Source of the DNA: Christensenella sp. UBA3700
Lineage (GTDB): Bacteria > Bacillota > Clostridia > Christensenellales > UBA3700
Assembly: GCA_002372775.1 (NCBI GenBank)
Contig: DFIJ01000050.1
Location: 1-6,769, forward strand
Length of the DNA: 6,769 bases
Direction of reading: 5' to 3'
The notes beneath the pieces are model-generated. The model ran no database searches and was not told the DNA's origin. It saw only the letters and a list, made by a program, of their open reading frames with translations. Of the stretch, positions 1 through 5,513 are shown piece by piece. Made by a program: the position numbers and the translations under genes. Numbering within the stretch: position 1 is the first letter of the stretch; every line of letters starts with the position of its first letter.

Positions 1-680
1 CATCTACAGAATCCACATCTATTAGGAATAAGTATTTCACTGCAGATAAGGAAAGAAGAGCTTGTACGTGTATTGGCCAAGGAGATTCTTTCAAGATTGA
101 AGATATTAAAGATTTCGATACTAATATCTACCATTTTGCTGGATTAATCTATGGAGATTTCGATGGAGAAATTATTAAATGGGCAAGTAAAAAAGGTAAA
201 GTTGCTGTAGATGTTCAAGCGCTACTTAGACATGCAAATAGAGATACAGGCGAAATGTATTTTGAAGATTGGGCAGAAAAGAAGGAAATCTTGCCTTATA
301 TTGATTACCTAAAGACAGATGCTGCAGAAGCAGAGATTTTAACAGGTCTTAAAGATAGATATGAAGCTGCAAAACTTTTACATTCATGGGGAGCAAAAGA
401 GGTAGTTATTACTCATAATACAGAAGTTATTGCGTATGATGGAAAAGAATTTGCTTCTTGTCCAATAAGAGCAAGAAACTTATCTGGAAGATCAGGAAGA
501 GGAGATACAACTTTCGCAGCATATATTACTGAAAGACAAAACGAAACAATGGAAAAAGCTCTACTTTGGGCTACCGCTACTGTTTCAACAAAAATGGAAA
601 ATCCTGGCCCATATAAGGGAAAAAGAGAAGATATTGTAGATTATATTCACCTAATGTATCCAGAATATAGTTTATATTAA
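1..680 (+). CDS. PfkB-family (ribokinase-like) sugar kinase, 5'-truncated by window edge
   Basis: ATP-dependent phosphorylation of a sugar or sugar-like substrate in the cytoplasm is the expected role; the substrate cannot be read from what is visible. The reading frame is open from base 3 to the TAA at 678-680, giving 225 residues of the C-terminal part; a full PfkB kinase is about 290-330 residues, so roughly the first quarter to third lies outside. The visible part carries the family layout: a DVQALLR segment where ribokinase-like enzymes have D-x-Q-G-x-x-R, then KTDAAEAEILTG (the usual N/D-x-x-E-x-x-x-L turn), then GAKEVVITHN, then the signature GRSGRGDTTFAAYI, whose Asp in GDT is the expected catalytic base next to the anion hole. 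The commonest form is GAGD; here it is GRGD. The transcript appears to end at the hairpin just downstream. Family assignment is firm, specificity unknown. Confidence 0.88.
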   Translation, partial: STESTSIRNKYFTADKERRACTCIGQGDSFKIEDIKDFDTNIYHFAGLIYGDFDGEIIKWASKKGKVAVDVQALLRHANRDTGEMYFEDWAEKKEILPYIDYLKTDAAEAEILTGLKDRYEAAKLLHSWGAKEVVITHNTEVIAYDGKEFASCPIRARNLSGRSGRGDTTFAAYITERQNETMEKALLWATATVSTKMENPGPYKGKREDIVDYIHLMYPEYSLY

Positions 681-708
681 GAATTAATTTAAACTTAAAA
701 TAAGATTA

Positions 709-756
709 AACACCGGCCATAATTGTTTGACAATAATCTTGTACCGGTGTTATTTT
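709..756 (+). terminator. Probable intrinsic terminator of the sugar kinase gene
   Basis: AACACCGG (709-716) and CCGGTGTT (744-751) form an eight-pair GC-rich stem about 28 bases after the kinase stop codon, followed by the U-rich run TATTTTATTA. The 27-base loop is long for a terminator but contains a small inner hairpin, ATTGT (722-726) with ACAAT (730-734). The right arm and T-run coincide with the promoter of the next gene, so the arms could instead act as an operator. Position and composition favour a terminator. Confidence 0.6.
727..756 (+). promoter_or_regulatory. Extended -10 promoter for the 121-residue protein gene
   Basis: A perfect -35 TTGACA (727-732), an 18-base spacer, and -10 TATTTT (751-756, 4 of 6) preceded by the extended -10 dinucleotide TG (748-749). 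Transcription would begin near 763, giving a leader of about 24 bases before the ATG at 787. The element lies inside the hairpin at 709-751. Confidence 0.6.
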
Positions 757-773
757 ATTATGGCGTTAAGATT

Positions 774-778
774 AGGAG
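774..778 (+). promoter_or_regulatory. Ribosome binding site fixing the start at 787
   Basis: AGGAG lies eight bases before ATG 787. This decides the start: the upstream in-frame TTG 727 is the -35 box itself, and ATG 760 has no Shine-Dalgarno sequence and falls before the predicted transcription start. Confidence 0.75.
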
Positions 779-786
779 AGAAAGTC

Positions 787-1152
787 ATGGTATATAAGAA
801 AAGAGAGAGTTTTCAAACAAGAATTAGTAATGTAGATGATGAAACTAAGTCTTATTATGACAAGCTTGTTGCTAAGCTTTTATCATATAAGAAGCTAAAA
901 TCAAGAGTTTCATTAAGATGTGTTTCCTTTAGACAAGGAAGAAAGTTAATGGCAAAGATTGCTTTAGGTGGTAAAACATTAAAATTATATCTTGCTATTG
1001 ATCCAAATTTGGCAGAACTTAGTGAGGGTAAGTACCATCCAAGAGATTTGTCAGAAACAAAGGCATATGAGGAAGTTCCAACAATGCTACCAATTAAATC
1101 AGATTTGGCAGTTAGAAAAGCATGTCAAGTTATAGACATGATGATGCAATAG
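787..1152 (+). CDS. Small basic conserved protein of unknown function (121 aa)
   Basis: I do not know its function. It is a soluble 121-residue protein rich in Lys and Arg, with no signal peptide, membrane segment or catalytic motif. Recognisable elements in order are RESFQTRI (6-13), a helical YYDKLVAKLLSYKKLKSR stretch (23-40), SFRQGRKLMAKI (47-58), the strand-rich GGKTLKLYLAIDP (61-73), and a C-terminal IKSDLAVRKACQVIDMM helix (103-119). From memory, this pattern (FxxR, SYKKxKSRxS, FxxGRxxxAK, GKTLxLxLxxDP, xIKSDxxxxxA) recurs in hypothetical proteins of Clostridia and related Bacillota, often as a C-terminal or repeated domain in longer proteins; here it stands alone. The basic helix and the conserved Arg/Lys positions would suit nucleic-acid or phospholipid contact, but that is a guess. 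It has its own promoter and terminator, so it looks like a single-gene transcription unit rather than part of the metG operon. Confidence 0.85.
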   Translation: MVYKKRESFQTRISNVDDETKSYYDKLVAKLLSYKKLKSRVSLRCVSFRQGRKLMAKIALGGKTLKLYLAIDPNLAELSEGKYHPRDLSETKAYEEVPTMLPIKSDLAVRKACQVIDMMMQ

Positions 1153-1158
1153 AAGTTA

Positions 1159-1184
1159 GGCTTTAATATGCAAATATTAAGGCT
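1159..1184 (+). promoter_or_regulatory. Hairpin with GCAA tetraloop, mutually exclusive with the terminator
   Basis: GGCTTTAATAT (1159-1169) can pair with ATATTAAGGCT (1174-1184) through eleven pairs, two of them G-U, closed by the tetraloop GCAA (1170-1173). Its right arm contains AAGGCT (1179-1184), which is also the left arm of the terminator that follows, so only one of the two structures can form at a time. This is the geometry of an attenuator or anti-terminator, but no leader peptide or ligand-binding domain is visible. Confidence 0.45.
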
Positions 1185-1208
1185 GGTGTTTGTTACATCA
1201 GCCTTTCT
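1179..1208 (+). terminator. Probable intrinsic terminator after the 121-residue protein gene
   Basis: AAGGCTGGTG (1179-1188) pairs with CATCAGCCTT (1196-1205) over ten pairs with one G-U, around a seven-base loop TTTGTTA, followed by a short U-rich tail TCTTA. The T-tract is weak, but the hairpin lies 26 bases after the stop codon and before a new promoter. Confidence 0.65.
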
Positions 1209-1211
1209 TAA

Positions 1212-1237
1212 TATAACGCGTGTGCGTTTGCGTTATA
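1212..1237 (+). repeat. Inverted repeat (candidate operator) overlapping the metG -35
   Basis: TATAACGC (1212-1219) and GCGTTATA (1230-1237) are perfect eight-base inverted arms ten bases apart. A further GCGTT (1224-1228) lies six bases before the GCGTT of the right arm, so there are three half-sites in all: AACGC at 1215, GCGTT at 1224, GCGTT at 1230. CG-rich half-sites stand out in this AT-rich sequence, and the right arm covers the -35 at 1228-1233. Binding by a dimeric repressor is the natural reading. The regulator is not identified. Confidence 0.5.
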
Positions 1238-1256
1238 AAAAATAAAAATGTATAAT
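1228..1256 (+). promoter_or_regulatory. Promoter of the metG-tatD-rSAM-rsmA operon
   Basis: A perfect -10 TATAAT (1251-1256) with a 17-base spacer to a weak -35 TTGCGT (1228-1233, 3 of 6). The transcript would start near 1263, leaving a leader of about 20 bases, too short for a T-box or SAM riboswitch. A TGAGGA ribosome binding site (1269-1274) precedes ATG 1282. Confidence 0.6.
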
Positions 1257-1281
1257 AGTTTTAGTTTGTGAGGAAATAACA

Positions 1282-3243
1282 ATGGAAGAGAAGAAAAAGT
1301 TTTATATTACAACACCTATATATTATCCATCAGGTCACTGGCATATCGGTACTTGCTATACAACAATTATTTGTGATGCTATTGCAAGATTCAAGAGAAT
1401 GCAAGGTTTTGATGTTTTCTACCTAACTGGTACAGATGAACATGGTCAAAAAATCTTAAAGGTTTCTCAAGAAGCAGGAGTTCCTGTAAAAGATTATATT
1501 GATGGTATTGTTAATGAATTAAAAGACTTATGGAAGCTTTTAGATATTTCGTATGATAAATTCATTAGAACAACTGATGATTATCATGAAAAAGCTGTTG
1601 CTAAGATATTCCAAAAACTATATGACCAAGGAGATATTTATAAGTCTTCATATGAGGGTTGGTATTGTACACCTTGTGAATCTTTCTGGACTAAAACACA
1701 ACTGGTTGATGGCAAGTGCCCAGATTGTGGTAGAGATGTTCAATTAATGAAGGAAGAGAGTTATTTCTTTAAGATGGGCAAATATCAAGATAGAATTATT
1801 AAGCTTATCGAAGAGAATCCAGATTTCTTACAACCACCAACAAGACAAAACGAAATGATAAACAATTTCTTAAAACCAGGTTTACAAGACCTATGCGTTT
1901 CAAGAACTTCATTTGATTGGGGTGTTAAAGTTCCATTTGATCCAAAGCATGTTGTATATGTATGGATTGATGCTCTTACAAACTATATTACAGCTCTAGG
2001 CTATGGCTCTGATGATGATTCATTATTTAAGAAATATTGGCCAGCAGATATTCACATGGTAGGAAAGGAAATTGTTAGATTCCACTCAATCATTTGGCCA
2101 GCACTATTAATGGCTTTAGATATTCCAATGCCTAAGAAAGTATATGGACATGGTTGGTTACTATTTGGTAACGACAAGATGTCAAAATCTAAGGGAAATA
2201 TTGTTGATCCATTCATTCTATGTAATAACTATGGTGTAGATTCACTAAGATATTTCATGCTTAGAGAAGTTTCGTTTGGACAAGATGGTTCATACACAAA
2301 TGAAGCATTCTTAAAGAGAATTAATGGCGATTTATGTAACGATTTAAGTAACTTGGTTTCAAGAACTGTTGCAATGGTAGAGCAATATTTTGGAGGAGAA
2401 ATTCCTGCTCCAAATGTTAAAGATGCTATTGATGATGATTTGATTGCCACTATAGATTCAATGTATGGTGAAGTTTCTGATAATATGGAAAAATTATATA
2501 TTCCAGAAGCATTAGAATCTATTTGGAAAGTTATAAGAAGATTAAATAAATATATCGATGAAACTGCCCCATGGGCATTAAACAAAGAAGGCAACAAAGA
2601 TAGATTATCTACAGTTATGTATAACCTTTGCGAAGGTATAAGAATTGTAGCAACAATATTACAACCATTCTTAACAAAATCACCTGCAAAGATTTTTGAG
2701 AAGCTAGGTGTTGAAGATGGTGTACTAACAAGCTTTGATGGATTAAAGTTTGGCACAATGAATCCAGGTAATAAAGTATCTAAGGGAGAGAATATCTTCA
2801 CAAGATTAGATATTAATAAGGAATTAGCCGCTATGGATAAGATTTTAGAAGAACAAGTTGCAGCAGCAAAGGCAAAGCAAGAAGCTGCTACAAGTGATAA
2901 CGTAGTTAAAGTGCCAGAAATAGGCATAGAAGAATTCGAGAAAGTACAACTAAAAGTTGGTAAAGTAGTAGAATGTCAAAAGGTTGAAAAGGCTGACAAA
3001 CTATTATGTTCTAAAATTGATCTTGGTGAAGGAAGATTAAGAACAATAGTATCAGGTATTGCTAAGTACTATACTCCAGAAGATATGGTTGGTAGAAGTG
3101 TTATTGTTGTAACAAATCTAAAGCCAGTTAAACTTCGTGGTATTTTATCTGAAGGTATGGTTCTATGCGCTTCTGATGAAAATGGAAAACTTGCATTAAT
3201 TACTCCAAGTGCCGACATGCCTGCAGGTGCTGAGGTTAGATAA
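1282..3243 (+). CDS. metG: Methionyl-tRNA synthetase (MetRS, EC 6.1.1.10)
   Basis: Charges initiator and elongator tRNA-Met with methionine in the cytoplasm, using ATP. The 653-residue length is typical of the Bacillota enzyme with a fused tRNA-binding domain. Visible parts: class Ia Rossmann core with the HIGH-type motif H21-I-G-T24 in PSGHWHIGT; TGTDEHGQKI (49-58); a four-Cys zinc knuckle C129-x2-C132 and C146-x2-C149; VYVWIDALTNY (225-235); the KMSKS loop at 299-303 (NDKMSKSKGN); an anticodon-binding helical domain to about 465; an Ala/Lys/Glu-rich linker (about 510-540); and a Trbp111/EMAP-like OB-fold at about 545-653 (KVGKVVE, ADKLLCSKIDLG, SGIAKYY, LKPVKLRG, SEGMVLCA). The last His of HIGH is Thr here. 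ATG 1282 follows a TGAGGA site. First gene of the operon; its stop TAA overlaps the tatD ATG by one base. Identification is certain. Confidence 0.98.
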   Translation: MEEKKKFYITTPIYYPSGHWHIGTCYTTIICDAIARFKRMQGFDVFYLTGTDEHGQKILKVSQEAGVPVKDYIDGIVNELKDLWKLLDISYDKFIRTTDDYHEKAVAKIFQKLYDQGDIYKSSYEGWYCTPCESFWTKTQLVDGKCPDCGRDVQLMKEESYFFKMGKYQDRIIKLIEENPDFLQPPTRQNEMINNFLKPGLQDLCVSRTSFDWGVKVPFDPKHVVYVWIDALTNYITALGYGSDDDSLFKKYWPADIHMVGKEIVRFHSIIWPALLMALDIPMPKKVYGHGWLLFGNDKMSKSKGNIVDPFILCNNYGVDSLRYFMLREVSFGQDGSYTNEAFLKRINGDLCNDLSNLVSRTVAMVEQYFGGEIPAPNVKDAIDDDLIATIDSMYGEVSDNMEKLYIPEALESIWKVIRRLNKYIDETAPWALNKEGNKDRLSTVMYNLCEGIRIVATILQPFLTKSPAKIFEKLGVEDGVLTSFDGLKFGTMNPGNKVSKGENIFTRLDINKELAAMDKILEEQVAAAKAKQEAATSDNVVKVPEIGIEEFEKVQLKVGKVVECQKVEKADKLLCSKIDLGEGRLRTIVSGIAKYYTPEDMVGRSVIVVTNLKPVKLRGILSEGMVLCASDENGKLALITPSADMPAGAEVR

Positions 3244-4013
3244 TGATTATAGACTCGCATGCTCATTTGAACGATGAGAGATTAGAGCCAGAGGCAAAAA
3301 GAATTGTAGAGTCTTTTAAGGACGACAATATCGATTGCTGCGTAATTGTTGGAGCAAGTTTAGAATCTTCAAAATTGGCCCTAAAACAGGCTATAGAGTT
3401 AAACCAATACGCTCTTATTGGAACACATCCAGAGGATGCTAGAGAAGTTGACGATAAAGTCCTTGATATCTATAGGGAAATGGCTAAAGATGAGCATGTT
3501 CTTGGTATAGGTGAAATAGGCCTTGATTACCACTTTGAAGATGGGGAGCCAAGAGACGTACAACTTGATGCTTTTGAGAAACAATTAAAGCTATCTATAG
3601 AACTAGAAATGCCAGTTGTTCTGCACGTTAGAGATGCATATAACGACGCGTACAATATGTTAAAAAAATACGACAAGTATTTGAAAAATGGTATTTTATT
3701 GCACTGTTATTCTGGATCTAGTGAGATGGTGAAGCAGTTTAATCAGTTTGATTGTTATTACGCACTAGGTGGTGCTATAACATTCAAGAATGCAAAGAAA
3801 GAAGATGTTATAAAGACAATACCTAGGAATAGATTATTATTAGAAACGGATTGTCCTTATATGGCACCAACACCTTTTAGAGGTCAAACAAATGAACCAA
3901 AGTATATAAACTTTGTTGCCAAAAAGATTGCTGAAGTTCTAGAGATTGATGTAAAAGAGGTAGAGAATATAACAAACGAGAATACTAGAAGATTGTTTAA
4001 GAGGTTAAAATAA
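3243..4013 (+). CDS. tatD: TatD-family metal-dependent hydrolase/DNase
   Basis: A TIM-barrel amidohydrolase-superfamily enzyme; family members are magnesium-dependent DNases (3'-5' exonuclease activity is described for E. coli TatD), cytoplasmic despite the name. All expected metal-site residues are present in 256 residues, the usual length: H6 and H8 in DSHAHLN, E91 in GIGEIGLDY, H128 in VVLHVRDA, H154 in LLHCYSGS, and D203 in LLETDCPYMAP, followed by the family's PFRGQTNEP segment and a C-terminal ENITNENTRRLF helix. The start ATG overlaps the metG stop by one base (TAATG), and its GAGG site (3232-3235) lies inside the last metG codons, so translation is coupled. metG-tatD adjacency is common in Bacillota (metS-yabD in B. 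subtilis). Functional detail beyond nuclease/hydrolase is not readable here. Confidence 0.96.
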   Translation: MIIDSHAHLNDERLEPEAKRIVESFKDDNIDCCVIVGASLESSKLALKQAIELNQYALIGTHPEDAREVDDKVLDIYREMAKDEHVLGIGEIGLDYHFEDGEPRDVQLDAFEKQLKLSIELEMPVVLHVRDAYNDAYNMLKKYDKYLKNGILLHCYSGSSEMVKQFNQFDCYYALGGAITFKNAKKEDVIKTIPRNRLLLETDCPYMAPTPFRGQTNEPKYINFVAKKIAEVLEIDVKEVENITNENTRRLFKRLK

Positions 4014-4016
4014 AAA

Positions 4017-4628
4017 ATGGAAGAAATAGTTTATAAAGTTGGAAATAGTTTATATATTAACGCAACAAACAAGTGCACAAATAATTGTGTATTTTGCGTT
4101 AGAACATATAAAAACGATATCTATGGCGATTTATGGTTAGATAGAGAGCCAACTGTTGATGAAGTATTATTTGAATTAAAGAAATTCGATTTAAACAAGT
4201 TTAAAGAGGTTGTTTTCTGTGGTTTTGGAGAACCAACATATAGACTTGATGTTATAGAAAAAATTTCTGAATATGTTCATTCAAAAGGAAAACCAACAAG
4301 AATCAATACAAATGGACATGGAAGCAAGATAAATGGTAGAGATATCTCACAAATAATGGTAGACAATATTGATACCATAGGTATCAGCTTAAATGAGGTA
4401 ACACCAGAAGCTTATCAAGAGATTTGTAAGTCTGTTTATAAAGAAGATGGTTTTACAATAATGATAGACTTTGCTAAGGCATGCGTTAAGAAGGGAGGCC
4501 ATGTTGTATTCTCTGTTGTAGATTCTATTGGCCCTGAAAAGATTGCTAGAGCAAAGGAAATTGCAAAGGAAGTTGGCGCTGATTTAAGAATTAGAGAACT
4601 AATTAAAGAAGACGGCAGCAATAGATAG
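4017..4628 (+). CDS. TatD-associated radical SAM protein
   Basis: A short (203-residue) radical S-adenosylmethionine enzyme of unknown substrate. C20-x3-C24-x2-C27 in NKCTNNCVFC is the [4Fe-4S] cluster motif; CGFGEPT (68-74) is the SAM-binding GGE-type motif; RINTNGHG (95-102) and GISLNEVT (122-129) follow in the strand order of the partial TIM barrel. There is no additional C-terminal cluster domain. The size and its place directly after tatD match a described family of TatD-linked radical SAM proteins (I recall it as TIGR04038; not checked). It starts three bases after the tatD stop; the nearest Shine-Dalgarno-like GAGG (4001-4004) is 12 bases away, so translational coupling is likely. In many relatives this slot between tatD and ksgA holds rnmV; the protein shows no Toprim features, so it is not RNase M5. 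The fold call is strong; the reaction is unknown. Confidence 0.92.
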   Translation: MEEIVYKVGNSLYINATNKCTNNCVFCVRTYKNDIYGDLWLDREPTVDEVLFELKKFDLNKFKEVVFCGFGEPTYRLDVIEKISEYVHSKGKPTRINTNGHGSKINGRDISQIMVDNIDTIGISLNEVTPEAYQEICKSVYKEDGFTIMIDFAKACVKKGGHVVFSVVDSIGPEKIARAKEIAKEVGADLRIRELIKEDGSNR

Positions 4629-4631
4629 TTA

Positions 4632-5453
4632 ATGAGAAATGTTAAAGAGATTTTAAAAGATAATAATTTCAGGTTCAATAAACAATTTGGACAGAATTTT
4701 ATTACAGATACAAATCTTTTAGGATCTATGGTTCAAGATGCAAAAATAACAAAAGATGACATTGTTGTTGAAATAGGACCAGGGGCTGGAACTTTAACTA
4801 GAGAAATTGCAAAAGCATGTAAGAAAGTTTATTCATTTGAAATAGATAGAAATTTAAAACCAGTTTTAGAAGAGTCTCTAAAGGATATCGACAATAGTCA
4901 GGTGATTTTTAAAGATATTCAAAAAGTATCTGAAAATGAATTAAAAGAGACAATAGGCGGAGGCAACTACAAAGTAGTTGCTAATTTGCCATATTATATA
5001 ACTACACCTATAATAATGCGTTTTTTGGAAAGCGATTATAAGCCCGAAAGTATAACAATTATGATTCAAAAAGAAGTCGCAGAAAGGCTAGTTTCTAAAG
5101 AAGGAACTGAAGAGTTTGGGGCAATTACATTATCTATTGCTCTTGATGGTGAAGTGTGTATAACAAGAAATGTATCTAGAGAAATGTTTATGCCAATGCC
5201 TAATGTAGATTCGGCAATCGTTAGAATCGATTTAAACGATAAATATAAAGACGTTGATAAGAAAAAGGTAAAAAGAGTTATAAAGGCGGCATTCTCTATG
5301 AGAAGAAAAACATTGGTTAACAATATTATTTCCAATTTTGACATAAAAAGAGATGCTATTGAGAAAGTATTATGTGATATGGGATTAGACCCAAGGGTTA
5401 GAGGAGAAGCTTTAGATATAGATAAGTATATAGAGTTATCTAATAAAATTTAG
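4632..5453 (+). CDS. rsmA: 16S rRNA (adenine1518-N6/adenine1519-N6)-dimethyltransferase RsmA (KsgA)
   Basis: Transfers four methyl groups from SAM to two adjacent adenines in the helix 45 loop of 16S rRNA during late 30S assembly; loss gives kasugamycin resistance in known bacteria. The 273-residue length is normal. Motifs in order: FNKQFGQNFITD (15-26, N-terminal signature), VVEIGPGAGTLT (45-56, SAM-binding GxGxG), E70 with D72 in FEIDRN (motif II), NLPYYITTPI (118-127, catalytic N-L-P-Y), FMPMPNVDSA (186-195), AAFSMRRKTLVNN (219-231), and GLDPRVRGEALDIDKYIEL (251-269). It starts three bases after the radical SAM stop with no convincing Shine-Dalgarno site of its own, so its expression probably depends on translation of the upstream gene. 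The paralogous rRNA MTase Erm is excluded by the KsgA-type C-terminal domain. No clear terminator follows, so read-through into the exonuclease gene is possible. Confidence 0.97.
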   Translation: MRNVKEILKDNNFRFNKQFGQNFITDTNLLGSMVQDAKITKDDIVVEIGPGAGTLTREIAKACKKVYSFEIDRNLKPVLEESLKDIDNSQVIFKDIQKVSENELKETIGGGNYKVVANLPYYITTPIIMRFLESDYKPESITIMIQKEVAERLVSKEGTEEFGAITLSIALDGEVCITRNVSREMFMPMPNVDSAIVRIDLNDKYKDVDKKKVKRVIKAAFSMRRKTLVNNIISNFDIKRDAIEKVLCDMGLDPRVRGEALDIDKYIELSNKI

Positions 5454-5486
5454 TATATGTTAGGAAAGGAGTATAGCTATATGTTA
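5454..5486 (+). repeat. Nine-base direct repeat TATATGTTA plus internal palindrome
   Basis: TATATGTTA occurs at 5454-5462 and again at 5478-5486, a 24-base period. Between and overlapping them is the perfect palindrome TATAGCTATA (5472-5481). The second repeat copy runs into the extended -10 of the exonuclease promoter. Such short AT-rich repeats can arise by chance; the location at the promoter is what makes them notable. Confidence 0.35.
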
Positions 5487-5489
5487 TAA
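5465..5489 (+). other. Strong Shine-Dalgarno with a two-codon ORF (Met-Leu-stop)
   Basis: AAAGGAG (5465-5471), the best ribosome binding site in the window, is followed nine bases later by ATG TTA TAA (5481-5489). It lies in the gap after rsmA, in the frame of the exonuclease, but several in-frame stops separate it from the TTG start. It would be present only on transcripts reading through from rsmA. It could be a minimal uORF, the relic of a lost start, or chance. Confidence 0.3.
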
Positions 5490-5490
5490 T
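5482..5490 (+). promoter_or_regulatory. Extended -10 promoter for the exonuclease gene
   Basis: TGTTATAAT is a perfect extended -10 (TG-N-TATAAT, hexamer 5485-5490). No good -35 stands at 17-18 bases (AGGAAA or TAGGAA, about 3 of 6), as is usual for extended -10 promoters. Start of transcription near 5497 would leave a leader of only about 17 bases. Confidence 0.5.
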
Positions 5491-5513
5491 CTTTTCTTGG
5501 TTAGGTATAATAA

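Noticed and set aside
727..786. Longer N-terminus for the 121-residue protein (starts at TTG 727 or ATG 760)
   Set aside because: TTG 727 is the -35 box and ATG 760 precedes the predicted transcription start; neither has a ribosome binding site, while ATG 787 has AGGAG at ideal spacing. The extra residues do not resemble the family pattern.
1153..1281. T-box or SAM riboswitch leader controlling metG
   Set aside because: The predicted metG leader is only about 20 bases, the whole gap is 129 bases, and no T-box sequence or specifier-loop structure is visible.
2229..2927. Long antisense open frame inside metG (232 codons, minus strand)
   Set aside because: It is fully contained in the strongly conserved metG coding sequence. 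Its Ser/Leu/Ile-rich translation reflects the complement of AT-rich codons, with no recognisable domain and no ribosome binding site or promoter of its own.
3646..3651. ACGCGT within tatD as a third copy of the promoter motif
   Set aside because: Only the six-base core matches; the AT flank ATATA is absent and it lies inside conserved coding sequence (codons for Asn-Asp-Ala-Tyr).
4017..4628. rnmV (RNase M5), expected at this operon position
   Set aside because: The protein has a CxxxCxxC cluster motif and SAM-binding motifs and no Toprim acidic residues, so it is a radical SAM protein.
3069..5344. Short antisense open frames in metG, tatD, the radical SAM gene and rsmA
   Set aside because: All lie opposite well-identified genes, show low-complexity hydrophobic translations and have no signals of their own.
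5506..5511. Second TATAAT just upstream of the exonuclease TTG
   Set aside because: It has no -35 and no extended TG, and would start transcription inside the coding sequence after the TTG. TGTTATAAT at 5482-5490 is the better promoter.
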